This document shows positions 1-14,500 of a stretch of 64,000 nt of DNA, piece by piece. Within the stretch, counting starts at the first letter, position 1. Each line of letters opens with the position of its first letter. The stretch comes from Mytilus trossulus (lineage: Eukaryota > Mollusca > Bivalvia > Mytilida > Mytilidae): positions 65,470,457-65,534,456 of the forward strand of contig NC_086374.1 of the NCBI RefSeq assembly GCF_036588685.1, in the 5' to 3' direction. The notes beneath the pieces are model-generated. The model made no database searches. It was not told the origin of the DNA and saw only the letters and a program-made list of their open reading frames with translations. Made by a program: the position numbers and the translations under genes.

Positions 1-2181
1 ATTGAAAAATCTCGTAAAACGCGTAAAACGCATAAACAGGAAATATATTGGAAATATTGATAACTTAATTGGTACTCATATCACCACACCAAGTTCAAGT
101 GATATTTCAAAACATTTTTTTTTTCATTTATTTTTACTTGTCAATTCATTGAATTGTATAATTATGCTCAAAATTTCGTCTCTTACGAAGCCATGCACGC
201 GAATAAAAAATGGTGATGAATGAAAACACAATAACACAATGACGGGATGTATATTTGCTTTTTGGTGTTTTAACGCCACTTTTAAGCACGGTAAAGAGGC
301 TATTTCGTGGCGGCCAGTTTTTTATTGGTGGAGGAAGCCGGAGTGCCCGGAGAAAACCACCGACCTTCGATAGGAAAACTGACAACTCTAGTCAATTCAG
401 ACGAGATGTATAAGTACAGAGCCACGCCAAATGGATATTACCAAGAATAGACTAAACAGTAAAAGTAATATTCATCACGACAATCAAAAGAATGAAAGGT
501 ATGTTACTTGTTGAACATGGTATCTCACAAGTTGAAAGTTGTTATAACCTTTTTCATAGAATCCAGTCTCAGTTCGTCCATCTATGTGGTTATCAAGGGA
601 AAGATAAAGATGCAAGTACTCAATGAAAAGTATGTTATTGAGTGAAAGCACATCATCAATAAATATGGAAGTGCAATTAAAGTTCTTTTCAAGAAGCATT
701 TTCTTTTTGTATTTGAGAAGGTTCTGTATTTAATATGTTTCATAAGAGTACACGAACAATAACATTGAGAAAGGAAATGGGGAATGTGTTAAAGCAACAA
801 CAACCCGACCATAGAGCAGACAACAACCGAAGGCCACCAATAAGTCTTCAATGTATAGCGAGAAACTTCCGCACCCGGAGGCGTCCTTCAGCTGGCCCCT
901 TAAAAATACTAGTTCAGTGATAAAATACGTCATACTAAACTCCGAATTATACACAAGAAACTGATTTTAAATCACAAGAATAACAAAGGCCAGAGGCTCC
1001 TGACTTGGGACATCATCATATGAATATCAGGTACATTCCCTCCCGTTATGGGCTTAGTATCATACTATCATAAAATATATGAGAAGAACGTAACCTGTGT
1101 CATGCCAACAACTGTTATTTTTAAATAAATGTGTTTAGTTCCGATGCAAAGACCCTATAAGTGAATCAATATTCAAGCCAAACTATGCAATCTTTAATGA
1201 TCTGACAACAGTATCGGAACTATATCCCTTCTTAATAAGTCTGTTTAAGGATGTACACCTCTGAGGAGCCAAAAATTTCTAGAATTAAACTTTTTTTCTT
1301 AACCTGATTTTTAGGTTTATAAGACTGTAACAAAACAATTGGTGAAGAAAAAATCATATGGTGGTGTGCTTCTTTTTTTGCTACGGCCCTTTGAAAATGC
1401 CCAATTTTGATGATTTTCTCACTTTTCATCGATTTTTACCTATTTTAGGGCTATTATCGTGAAAAAAATCACAGTTCCACAATTAAACTTTTTTTCATAC
1501 TTTCCATAAAGATGAAGTGGACCAATCTGAATAAATGTAACTAACAAAAACTATAGGTAGGTGTTAATATAAGAAAGTTTTATCATATTTTGATGCTTTT
1601 TTGTGTAAAATTTACCATACTGCCAATTTTGTATTTTTATGATTTTTCTCATTTTAAAGAACAAAATGCATATTTATTCAACTTTTTTGTTATAAATGAT
1701 TGAAAAAATACATATCTAAGGAATTTGAAAAGACCAAAATGAGATGGGATGTATATTATTCTTGTAAAATCATTTTTTGTATCCCTCACCCATTTTCTCA
1801 AAATTTTGACTAAAAATACTGACTTGAATGGTCGTAAAATTTGAAAACTGGATTATTCAAAAACCGTTCATGGTAAATACACAATTTTTTCACAGAGTTA
1901 TGTTTGATTATAATATTTTTAAAATTCATTGATATTTTCCACTTCTATCATATGTTTTGGAAATAATTTAAGAACGAGATTTCAACGAGACTGAACGAGA
2001 CTGAAAAGTCAGAAGAATACATCCTTAAAGGTTTTGATAAAGTTGAGTAGATGTGCATTATAATTTAACGACTTGTTTAAAACAGTAAGGTCTTACTTTT
2101 TCTGATATAAAAAAAGGTTAAAGGACGATTTTATAGATGACTGTATGGGGAGATCGTAATTTAACTAATTTTTATATGTAA
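1..2181. other. Left flanking sequence, no gene seen
   Basis: This AT-rich DNA lies outside the giant element. I found no exon chain with matching splice sites and phases on either strand. The short open frames carry no recognisable domain. The only structured content is a dispersed repeat at about 735-1030, listed separately. Confidence 0.6.
735..1030 (-). repeat. Dispersed mussel-type repeat
   Basis: The segment contains a block that can be read as 'gcaccc(g)gaggcgtccttcagctgg', followed by text ending near 'ggctcctgacttggga'. Related pieces in either orientation lie at about 14405-14545, 23265-23520, 24965-25080 and 40798-40862. Copy number and the shared block show it is a repeat. Its class (SINE or non-autonomous DNA element) cannot be settled from these copies. 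Confidence 0.6.
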
Positions 2182-2188
2182 AACCAAA
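2182..2188 (+). repeat. Left target-site duplication AACCAAA
   Basis: These seven bases directly abut the first base of the left terminal inverted repeat. The identical seven bases follow the last base of the right repeat at 44623-44629. KDZ transposons are reported to duplicate 8 bp. Only 7 bp match here, so one base may have changed or the boundary may be off by one. Confidence 0.65.
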
Positions 2189-2322
2189 CACCCTATCCTA
2201 TACTTATTAGCTTCTTGAAGAAGAAAATTGTTAATGCTGTTAGCCTTCTTCAAGTTATAACAAAGTATACTGTATAGACCGCACAGTACGCTACGGTACA
2301 TTATTAGCTTGAATTAGAAAGA
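2189..2322 (+). repeat. Left terminal inverted repeat of the giant element
   Basis: It begins CACCC and aligns without gaps to the reverse complement of 44489-44622, with 6 mismatches in 134 positions. Three mismatches fall in the first 11 bases. Inside it is a CTTCTTGAAGAAG palindrome, with CTTCTTCAAG about 30 bp further in, and an ACTGT...ACAGT pair around 2272-2288. These are candidate transposase-binding sites. Confidence 0.88.
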
Positions 2323-2517
2323 GAGCTTTCGGCTGTCTTCGGAAATGGTATCGTGTCGTTCCGAATGCCATTCTCAGCATCCCGCTACTAGTACTTTCGA
2401 AGCGTTCGTAACCATTGTTTTCATCTCGACATTTTGATCAATAATTAACAGTTTTCGTCCTTTTAATTACATCTTTCTTACACATATTTCGTTAATCTTT
2501 ATACAAGTACCAGAGAA
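2189..2517 (+). promoter_or_regulatory. Inferred promoter and 5' leader of the left accessory gene
   Basis: The first coding exon starts 195 bp inside the inner edge of the left inverted repeat. The equivalent repeat at the other end lies directly before the transposase start. Sharing this sequence at both gene starts suggests promoter function for both genes. No TATA box or initiator is clear enough to name. Confidence 0.45.
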
Positions 2518-5500
2518 ATGGATTCAGAGGCTGCAAATAATATTGTAAGTAACTTGATATCTTAGTAGCTTTATAAATAATGACCACGCGGTGCTTTCCA
2601 ACTACAAGACTAAATAGTAGATTCAAAGCGTCTGGTCTTTTTACTTTAATACGTATTTATTAATGGAATGCACATTTATACCCCTAAGGTTTGAAGGCAT
2701 TAAACAATACAATACACATTATATGTCAAAAGTTATTGGCGGATCCTGCCCCCCCCCTTTTTCGTCGGAAAAATTTGGCTAAATTGACTGCATTTTCACC
2801 TCAAAACTTACTCAGATTACAGACACACATGAGCATCTGGAAAAGTCTCAAGTAATAGCATGCCCTAGATAAATACATTTCAAATATGTTTCATGTTTTA
2901 GAAAAACAAAATTTTAACAGGATTTGGCAGTGCCCTTTTTTCATTCCACCAGAAGGTGCCAAAACAACCTATGTTGGGTAAAGAAAGAGGTTTAAGAACT
3001 TCCCCACCGGTATTATTGAAATTAGCTGTATTGATTGATATGGTCAATAGCTGGACAATAGATACCTGACAATAATTGGTGATTTAACATGTTTAAAACA
3101 GGAACATATATATTATAGATATGCTGTCCACAGTTTAAACTGTGGAGTGGACCATATCAAATGAAACTGTTTGTTTATTTTATTGGTATCTGCAGCGTAA
3201 AGAAAAAGTGCACTGCAACATCCAGTTAGGTTTTCAATTTTCTGAAACGTACAATTCATTTGAATTTTATTTATCTACGACAGGAAGGCGTCCCAGAAAA
3301 TAAAAAAAGCCTTGCCAGATGTCATAATTATTTGGACTAGGAAATGCCTGTATTGCTATGCCTTTACAGGGGGGATCCAGCCATTTTTAAATGGGGGGTT
3401 CAACTAAATGTCCCCATTCAAATGCATTTTTGTCCAAAAAAAGGGGTGGTTCCAACCTCCTTAAGACTTTTTCCAGATGCACAGGTTTGTCTGTACATAA
3501 ATGCTGTACTCAGAGTATATTTTGCGTTGAAAAATTTAGCCATAGGGTTGACATGAACCTTGATAGGGTTTTGTTTTTATTTTATATGCGTTTGCTTTTT
3601 ATATACCTACCTATGTTGTACTGTTACACCACTTTCTCAGGTTAGGTTGGGATTCCGCTAACATGTTAACCCCATCAAATTCTGTATGCATGTGCGTGTC
3701 CCAAGTCAGGAGCCTGTAATTCAGTTGTTATCTTTTGTTTCTATGTTCATATTGTTTTTGTTTTTATTTATTTTTTACATAAATTAGGTGGTTATTTTTC
3801 CTCTTTTTAAGGCCTTTTTTTATCCAACTATCATAACTATGCGGTATTGGCTTTGCTCACTGTTGAAGGCCACACATTGACCTATACTGTGGATTCATTT
3901 ATTTTCATGGGTACCGATTTTCGTGGATTAAGAAAAACTTGCATATTTGTGGATATTAAATTCTGTGGTTATGCTGAAGTCTGCATACAACATGTACAAA
4001 CCTTTAGAAAAATTATCATTCTTTGAATATTTAATTTCGTGGTTTGAATGTGCCCACGAACACCCCGAAAATTGGTATCCAACGAATAATAATGAATCCA
4101 CAGTATTTGTTTATTCCTTTGTCATTTTGTTCTGTCTCATTGGCAATCATGCCACTCCTCTTTTTATATCCATGGTAGTTTATCGATTCTTAGTTAAACT
4201 CAGCTAAGGGCCAGAATTCAATGTTTTTTAACTAGAAAAAAAAGGATATTAATTCTGTAAATTCATTTATACTTTGAATTTAATTTTTTATTATGCCAGA
4301 AGAGAAGTAGAGAAATAATCTCTGATGCAACCTTAGCTATCTTGGAAGAAGCCTGGAATGATGGATTGAGGTCTACAAAGGAAAAGAAAAAGATACAGGC
4401 ATTAGGAGTAAAGACCAAACTTTCAACAGAAAAAATTGAGGTAAAGTGGATCAGTTGGGTCTAGGCCAGGCATTCTGTATTAACAGTGTAACTTGTCTCA
4501 TCTGACACACTTGGACCAGATTTTTTTAGGATTATGTAGGGTGTCGGATTACTCAGGTTTTTTCTATAAGGATAAGCATACTTTTGGGACAATTAAAATG
4601 TGTCTGTTAAAGCAGACTGTTAGAATACTCAAGTGTTGGATTAGGCAAGTTACATTGTATCACCATATGGAGTAATTATATATCATTGCGTGCACTTTTT
4701 TCCCAACAACAGCAGCTACTTTTCACAATTAGAATGTAAATTTTAAAGCAAAAGGTTTATACATATTAAAGGTTTCAATGAAAATAAAAATAAAATGAAA
4801 CTTAACCATGTTAACTGTTTTGAATATTGTATTTATTTTTTATATTTAGGTGTGCAGTGGCGGATCCAGGGGGTGGTCCCACGGCGCACCGGACCACCCC
4901 CATGACGAACCTCATTTTTTTTTTATAAAGTGTCTATTTTTTAAATAACTAGTTAATTAACAAATTAACACTGAAGATTAATCCTTTCATCGCACTAATT
5001 GGTTATGGATTACCTGGATACCTGGAGGTGTCACAATGATTGAATACGGATCAATGTGTTTCACCTGTATACATGTAATTAAATTGTCAAAACAGCTCGT
5101 CAATATGAAGAAGTTGACTTCTTATTTTGAAAGAAGATGAATACAAATTATTTTTGTATTTTAAGTGAAATTTCCAGATATAATTGCATTCTCCAACTAA
5201 AGGAGTCTCGGTTTTAAATTTCATTTATGTACATTTTGAAAAAAAACCCAATCATTATGAATGAATTAAATTAAATTTGTTTATCTATCTCTTTGAGCCC
5301 CCCCCCCCCCCCCCTTTATCACCCAACATCAACGGCAATTCAAGCACTGAAGCTGGTACCGGTATTTGTACAAAGAGCAACATTTGATGAAATTAAACAT
5401 TTTGTAGACTTTTATCATACTGATTTGCCGAGTCCATCTACAATGCCTTCCGTACTGCGTTTGTGGCAAAAGACTTGTCAATGATTTCAAAACCAGAAAC

Positions 5501-8500
5501 TGCAGCCGGTGCTCTGAAAGAATGTTGCAAAACCGACTTTCCAATTATTTCTGTTATCTTAAAAATCATAGGGACCATGGGGGTGACGAATTGCGAATGT
5601 GAGCGATCCAACAGTGAGTTATCACTTCTAAAAACCTACCTGAGAACAACTATGGGACAATCGCGTTTAAACGGACTTGCGTTGATGCATGTGCACTACA
5701 TGTACAGTTTGGAACTAAACATAAAACAAATTATAGATGATAACTTTGCAAGGAAACCCCGCGAAGCATGATGTTGAATGACCTGATAAACGACTCTTAA
5801 GTTTGTTAAATTAGTAAATTTTGAACAATTTTACGTAAAACTAATATGTTTACCGATTCGGAACATTTTAGCTAAACCTTTTTTACAGCTTGCCTTATTC
5901 AGATGACAGTTGTATGTTGTGCTATTTTAGATTGCAAGATATTGTATAGAGTCTTAAATAAAAATCAGTTTTACATGTCTTTAAATTCCTTTACCTAGGA
6001 ATATGTGCATCGCATGGTGTTGTCCAAATTCATGATCTTTCATAATGTCGAAGGTATTTTTTAACCTTTTTCATACCATTCAATATTCATTTGGGACCAC
6101 CCCCAAATTTTTTTCTGGATCCGCCACTGGTGTGGATTGGGAATAGAAGGGCAAAGGATAGGAGGGGTGGAGTAGCACCAGCCTACAGCAAGAAGAAGGT
6201 GGCTGTAAGGGGACCATCTTCATATACTTTGTTTTCACAGCAGTTTAAGAGAGGTATTTATTCAAGTTATTGTAAATGACAGTTAAGTGTTTGTTTACCT
6301 TATTAGCATTGTAAAAACAAATTGAAGGTACAAGTCTAGTGGAATAGCCCTCCAAAGAAAAGGTACATGCTGAAACTAAACTTAATGTAGATATAAGAAG
6401 ATGTGGTATGAATGCTGATGAGACGACTTTCCATCCAAGTCACAATTTTATAAAAGTAAACCACTGTAGGTGATTATACATGTTATATGACGATTTAAAC
6501 TTTTTTTTGCATTTTGACTCATGGATAAAAATTAATATCCTATTTGAGGATTCAAGGACATTTGCCGTATATATGACAAAAAAATTCTGAATAAAAAAAT
6601 TTAAACAGTCCTTAAAGGGACACTAGCTGTCATGGCTGTCAAATTAATGTTCATGGATTATAATTAAATTCTCAAATTTGATTTATAACAATGTAAAACA
6701 TTTATCCAAACTATTACAAGTCTAAAATGATAAGTTAAAAGGGCACGGGCATTGAAATGCTTAGCTTTGTTTAGTGTGTAGTTTAGTCTAGACACCTAGG
6801 AATCTGGTGTACAGAAGTTGTTGTTTGTTTATGTAATTTATACATGTTTCTCGTTTCTCAATTTTGATATAGATTAGATTGTTGGTTTTCCTGCTTGAAT
6901 GGTTTTACACTAGTAATTTAGGGGCCCGTTATAGCTGAGGTTCACATGAATACTGAATCAGCTAGGTTTAATTATTCACTTGCAAGTGAATAATTCATAA
7001 TCAATGTTTTTTAGTTTATTTTGACAAAATTGAACCTTATTGGTTTGCTAAAGCCAATTAGTATTTCACTATAAATTCCATTTCATTAATGGTTTATCCA
7101 AAAAAAAAATATTAGATTTTTTGTTATATACCTCGTACATGTCGTAGCTAGTGCCCCCTTAAATAATCTAATTAAACTAATAAATACATTGTAATCTCTT
7201 TGAATAGAAGGGTCTTCAAAATCAGAGCACTTTCAAGATGTTGCCAAAAAGTGGAGAGAACTTTCACCAACAGAGAGAGAAAGGTTCCAAGAAGATGCTA
7301 GGGGAATTAGGGACAGTGAGCTAAAAGGGATGCCAGAAGAGGATGCTATTGCCCATCACTTCAAACAAATTAGATGTTCGGTATGATAGCATTGTTAAAT
7401 AATTTCCCCCCGTAATATAAAAGTGCTTTCATTGTCTTGAAATATGGAAAATTAGTTTTTGAGAGTGTTAATTTTTCTTACAGGAAGCAGATCTATAAGC
7501 CAATTTTGTTTATTAAACTGGACAGTAACACATTACATTTATTTTACAGCTAACCCTTGAAGGTTATTGTCTCAATAAAAATGTAACCTACTGGTACATT
7601 GTGCTTGTAAGCAATAGTCTCTAGAGAACACTATGTTTTGACTATCAGTTTCTCAAGGAAACCACTATCATTATGCATTTTATGCAAAATATTAACATAA
7701 AATTTATCACTACATAACCTTACACGAAGCCTTACAATATATGTCATTTAATTTGGATACTGTGGATTCATTATTATTCGTTGGATACCAATTTTCTTGG
7801 ATTTCGTGGGCACAGTCAAACCACGAAATTAAATATTCAACGAATGATAATTTGTCTATAGGTTTATATGCAGACTTAAGAAAAACCATGAAATCAAATA
7901 TCCACGAATATGCAAGTTTTTCTTAATCCACGAAAATTGGTACCCACGAAAATAAATGAATCCACAGTAGTTAGTGATACAGATATACCTGTAGGATCCT
8001 TAAGGAGAAAAAATGCAAAATATACAGATGACTGTGTTTAGAAATGACAAAGTATAACAGTATTTTCTTCTTATAATTTTATTCAGATTAATATCTTAGA
8101 ATCTATGGGTTTTGAGTCTGTGATGGTTGCCACAAGAGAGCATGAGGATCCCCACTTGTTTGGAACCAAAAAAGGAATAGAGTACATTGTACAACCTCAT
8201 GTAATGGAGAGTTTCCGGAAATCAGTGTTTGGTATGTTTATGAGTTTACCTTTATCGCTAAACTCCTTAACCATTTGCAACAATACAAGTTACTATATAG
8301 GGGGTTCTGATCCAGGATCCTGCTTTCTGTTTTGTCAGATTCCCGTTTCCTGCTTACACTATGTACATAAGCAATTCTCATTTTTTGTCATTTCCTGGGT
8401 CCTGCTATACATTATTTTCCGTTTTCACGACACAATAATTTGAATCTCCTGTGTCACGCGTACCAAAAATCTGCAATCCCGTGCCACGCTTAGACCCCAA

Positions 8501-11500
8501 TGAGACCCCCTACATATACAAAGCACAAAATAGCCATAAAATCTATTTTTATACCCCACCTACAATAGCTGATAAATGTGACATTCTTTTTTAATTTTCT
8601 GCACATATTTATAGCCTGGACAGTTTCAGTTTTAGACCCACTAAAATGTCAAGATAGGTTAGACAATACTCAGGTATTTTAAAAGTTCAGAAAAATAAAC
8701 ATTCAACAATATGGTTTTCTTTTTATAGAAATGTCTCTGTAAAGGACTTCATGAATTTTGTACATGTTGAAATTAGCAATTCAATGAATATCTTATTTAT
8801 TTGCAGGAAACACAGTGTACATGAAACAGCCAAGCAAGAAAGGAAAGGGTGACCTGCGGACTGAATTGAGACAGATTTTAAATTCTTGCTGGGGTATGCT
8901 ACCTTTTAATTTAAAATGACTGAGAATAATGTATATAGAATAACCAGATGTTGATGATGTCGTATCAAAACAACTGTGAATGCAAAAGATATAGTTCCTT
9001 TTATTGTCTACTTTAATTTCACTAAAAATTCTACTGTCAGATGACTGTCAGTGTAACAAAAAGAATAGCTAAACAAAGATTTTTTAAAGATATCGAAAAA
9101 TATTCTATCATAACATAACATTACTGATAAAAAGGTAAAAACAAATTATAGTGAATAGGAAAGAGGACAAAAAAAATAGGTAGTGTACATTAGTTGAAGT
9201 TTATTTCAGAAATATGCCTAAAATTAAACTGCCTAATAATTCAGGAATCTAGTCTTTATATTCATATGATCTTGATAATGGTGTTTAGTCCAGAGATTTT
9301 ATGTTTGGTTCTTCCATTGTCTGTATTTCATATGGTTTTCTATTGGTGACAGGCACACAATTCTTAAAAAAATAGACATGTTTCCCTTTTAAAAATTAAA
9401 ACTATTTCTGTAGGTGGTTGGAAGGAATGTAAAATGCCACCAGACACTTTTTTCTAGAACAGCCCTATATGAGATTTCATCACTAGTTTTTCCATTTTTA
9501 GAAAAGGCCACTGGGGAATCAAAACCAATACCGTATTCCTCACTGCTGAAAGGTAAGATTCCATGGAAGCTAGTGGGACTTCCAGTACCTGTGAAAGAGC
9601 CCAGCAACTATGGAATAAGTGATTTAAAGAAGATATTGGACAGGAAGGGAGATATTAGATTCGAGTGAGTTTTATTATTATAATTTATAGTAAAAGCTTT
9701 ATTAATATAATAATAAAGAGATAAGGTATGATTGCCAATGAGACAACTATCCAAGTTCAAATAAAGTGCATGTAAGTATTGTAAGGAATTATACAGGCAA
9801 CTATGTTTCATAGTAAACTTGTACAAAAACTATTGAAGTTAAATAAAATTCATCTATTTTAAAGCAAAAAAAGATGCTTTTTATCTTTAATTTCAGAATT
9901 CTTGTCCAAAAACATTAAAGTTTGGATATTTACTAGTGTTGTTGACAGTTAAGGACCAATATCAAATAGCAAAATTTCTAACTGGTTAACAGGCCCTTTT
10001 TTCAATACTGACTGATGACTTATATATAAATGTGTAATGAAATCTTTTATCAATTCATGAAATGATAGTCATGCTAAGTAATTTCACAGATCAACTGTCC
10101 AATATACTATTTCCTTTGTTATTAACCATAAAAACACTCAAATATTACAGATTATTTTTTTACAAAAAACTTGTGATTATGAACCTTCTGTTAAAGCCGA
10201 CTAAAAATTATAAAATTTAAATTATGTGAATGAAGTTAATGTATACTATTGTGACACTATTAAGAGTTACATGTTTAACCATCTCTTATTGAAACACTGC
10301 ACAGAATTTTTTGAGACATCAGAAAATGTAAACAATCATTGGTTATAGACTTTGTCAATTTTACTGAGATCAAGGAAATAATCTTTAGTTATTACAAATG
10401 CCATTGTATAGTACTAAAGACCTTTTAACCATCAACTTAAGTACCAATTATTGTGAACCCAATTTATACTTTCCATTTCATATTTTGGCAGTTCTATTGT
10501 CCCATTGAACATATACAATAGTTATTGTTTTCTATGTAGTTTATTCACCAGGACCTTTAAATTTCATATCCTAGAAATCTATCACTCATTGATTAATTTA
10601 CCTTGATCTGCTAAGTTGATGGAAATAATATGGAAAGGTATAATTGCATGGCTTTGCAATAGCTGGTGGTAAGATTTCCCAGGTCATTTGTTAGTAAAAA
10701 CTGTTCAATTTGACAAAACTAAAATTTACAGGCAATTGTATTTTTTGTGGTCCTAAACCCATCTGACAGACCTAAATTTGTTATATATACTGGTGTATAA
10801 TATTTCTTTCTTTCAATAAAAATTTGCTGTGAAAGAGGCAAATAAATAGAAAAAAAAACAACTATAAAGTTTTTATGAAAGTAACTATTAAAATTTTCTA
10901 TCCATTTACATTAATTAATATAATGCTCAATTTTAGGAAGACACAAGCAAGCCAGAGTGAGCCAGACAGTGCAGAGGATATTGTGGACTCCATCATTTCA
11001 GATCCATCAGCACTTGAACCTGTTCATGACTTAAGTGAAGGTATGCCAACAAGTTATTTTATTACATTTATTTCAATTTATATATTGAAAAAAATATATC
11101 ATTTCAGATATATTTATGCTTCTTGTAAACGGCCAATTTAGCATTTTCAATCTACTATTCCCGTTATATTTCTGTCTTTGTCATTAACTATTTCTTAAAG
11201 CATGCTTATCCAATGAATCCACTGAACTAAGAACTTTAGAGGGATAATGTTTGGCATGTCCTATACTTTTTTCAGTTATTGTTATTTTATTGAAAATTGT
11301 CCTAACACAGTGATATTGTTTGCCTTAAATTAGTGGAGAATAAAGGCTTTTTCCCCTGGAAAAGAATCCCAATTTGAAAAAAAAGGCTTAAAATTATTCC
11401 CAAAAAGACAACTTTATTCCCAAACAGTGCGGTCTTATGTATAATCACTGATAAGAAGGGGTCTTATTTCAAAGCAGGGGTTGATTCTTGAAAGGGGGTC

Positions 11501-14500
11501 TGTGAATTGAAGTTTCAGTCAAATTTGTGGTTTACTTTAAATTTCCCAATTTGATGAGAAGGACGCATATTTTCCCAATAAAAAAAAGGGTAGAGGTAGT
11601 TTTGAAAAAAGCCAACTGTTAACAATATTGGAAAGAAATAATTACTTTTAAATGATACTTGACCGTTAGGAACCAGAAAAGGGGAGAAAATAGGCCCCCC
11701 CCCAAAAAAATAAAAAAATAATAAAAAAATGATAATAAATCTATATTTAATTACAGTGTGTCATTTATTTAGATTCAAGATATATCATAATTCTAATATG
11801 CTTCCTATTGGCTAAAAACATATTGGAATTATTTTCATTATATTTAGTGTGGAGAATCACAAAGTATATAAATGCATTACTGTTTTTTAAAAGTTAAAAA
11901 TATAAAAGTAATCATTTAATATTAACAATTTTACTTTAACATTTTCTTGGTAAATATCTAAGTCTTTTAATGCTTTTTCCTAATTTGAGATTTATCTTTG
12001 TTGTTGTTTATTATTTAGGTGAGAACTCTGCTACAGATGAACAAGTGGGTCCTGCAATACCATTAGGTAAAGCTATTTTGTAGGACATATTTGGGTTCTT
12101 GTCTCCCAAATTTTCCGTTAAACTAGTTGGAATCAACTGAAGTAGGCACTTGGATGTTTAAAAAGTGAACAAAATATTTCATTAGATGAACCTTAAAAAC
12201 TTGAGGCCAAAATGGGCCCTTCTCCTTCAAATATGTTTTTAAGGTGGTACCTAACACTACAGGGAGATAACTCTGTAAAATCAGCTAAACATTTTAATTA
12301 TGTTGTGTTGTTAAGGTAATATTAAGCTTCTCAATGATCAAATTAGTGTTTGTCAAACTGCTATATAACCAGTATAATTTTTCTGATAAAATGGTTGGTT
12401 CAAATTTTCTAAAAATTTTATATTTTTGTTAATGGGTCAAAGAAAAGACTTTGTTAAAATTTTAAGAAAATTAAACAAGCCAAATTAATTTTAGTCAAAG
12501 TGTTGGGTACCACCTTAAAAGAAAATTATCTTAAAAAGATTTTCATTGACATTTAATGTTTAAGTAAGCAGATTGATGATTTCTCTGAAAATGGAATTTC
12601 CTTTGGAAGATGGCCCATGGCAGGTCATTACTCTGATCCAAAACACCACATGACCTCATCTTCTTCTAAAATAAAGTATTAACAATGATAAAATTTATAA
12701 AAATAAATAACACTACACTTTTGTATTATAGAATTTTATCACATTGGTTGCAATGAATTACATTTATTTCCCAGTTAAATAAAAACCGATAATTTCACAT
12801 ATGAAATAAACATGGTTTATGTCATACAACAATAGGCATTGTAAAGACTTCGATAACTGGATAAAAATATTTGTGAATGCATAGAAAAAAGATATAGTTC
12901 CTTACATGTTTTTATATTAATTTCTTTTAAAAAAAAACATTTGCCAATGTAATAAAAAGAATAACTCATTAAAGAATCAAAATATAAAAAAAAACACTTG
13001 GCTGAAACAACACTGATAATTTACTCACGCGCTAGACACATTTGTAAATTAATGTGTTTTTCGGTCACTCATCAAATAATTTTCTTTGTTTTAATTCCTT
13101 GATTGGTGATTCTATAAATATCTTATTGAAGACAACTTGAAGATGGCCCAGCTGATTTCATTAACTTGAAGCTTATTCTCCTAATGTATTGTTTTTTTTT
13201 TTTTCTTAAACTTTAATTTGTGATATTTTTGATGCCATTGGACTATTTTAGTAAGATTTCAACCATATGTTATTATTTTAATTTATATATTAAACCATAC
13301 TTTTGTTTCATGTAGCTATTTTTAATATAGAATAACTATGTTAGTTGAAATGATGATGATAATGAGATGTTGACTCTTTTTAATCAATGGGTCGTCAACT
13401 TGCAATATAGCAATACTTGTATAATCTTTCCAAAATTGTGTTTGACTTCACTTATTTAACACTTTCAGAGCTAGTTGATGGTCTTAATAACTTGTTGGGG
13501 TTGAAAAAAGATGACGAATCTGCAATAATCAGCATAGGTAAGATTGGTAAACAATGTTGTATAAATTACCAAAATGAATTTTTGTTTCAGAATTACAACT
13601 TGTAATATATGACATTATTTTTCTATACCTGTCTTGTAGTTTACATGATTCTCATTTTAATTGTATGATGTGGGCTAAAACAAGTCTGCTAAGATATGAA
13701 ATTAATATATTTTAAAGAGTCTGGCCTCAATTTTGTGTCTTAATTGATAATTTGTTTAAAAAATAACCAATTTATTTTCAACAGGTAGATTTTAGAAAAA
13801 AGTCACTGATTAGTAATAGTTGTTGCTTTTATATTTTAGGTAAAGTTGAGAATGATATCACGAAGCGAAAGATAACTGCTACAAGTAAGCTATTATAAGT
13901 TATCTACTTTCATATCTGTAGATATGGATATTTTAACACCCTGAAGTATCCAAGTACATCCTGAGGTGCAGCCAAATGGTGTACAGGGTACTGAAGGATA
14001 TGAACTTAGATAATGAATTTATCCCCAATCTTAGTCTAAATTTGACAATTTTTAGAGCAATTCGACCACTAAGTTTAAAGGAAAAGTAATGGTTTTTTTT
14101 CAATTTCAATATCTTTTATTGAAATTTGGAATTTCCACATTTTTTTAACGGGGTGTAGGGTAGAAACCTTCTAAAGACTGAAAGTGAAATGGGTGGAATT
14201 TGGCGTTCAAAGTTGTGTGACGTCAGCGTGGGTCATTTGCCTAGCTAGGTCAGTAGTCCCATTCATTGACAATGTGACAAAATAGTGATGCATTTACTTA
14301 GATGAGTGCAAATAATCGACATAATAAGATAAAATCAGTAGTTGATTAAGTATCTAATTATACAGACATCATGGATCATCTACAGAATTTAATATTTCAA
14401 AATGAATTAGGGACCAGCTGAAGGACGCCTCCGGGTGCAGGAATTTCTCGCTACATTGAAGACCTGTTGGTGACCTTCTGCTGATTTTTTTTATTTGGTT

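Noticed and set aside
2189..2322. Shared end sequence explained as an ordinary host promoter duplication
   Set aside because: The copies are inverted, equal in length, gapless, end together at a transposase start, and are flanked by the same 7 bases. A transposon explains all of these at once.
9414..9668. Accessory exon 7 starting at the AG before 9414
   Set aside because: In the phase carried from exon 6, that acceptor gives a stop within 15 codons. The AG at 9500-9501 restores an open in-phase exon (KATGESKPIPY).
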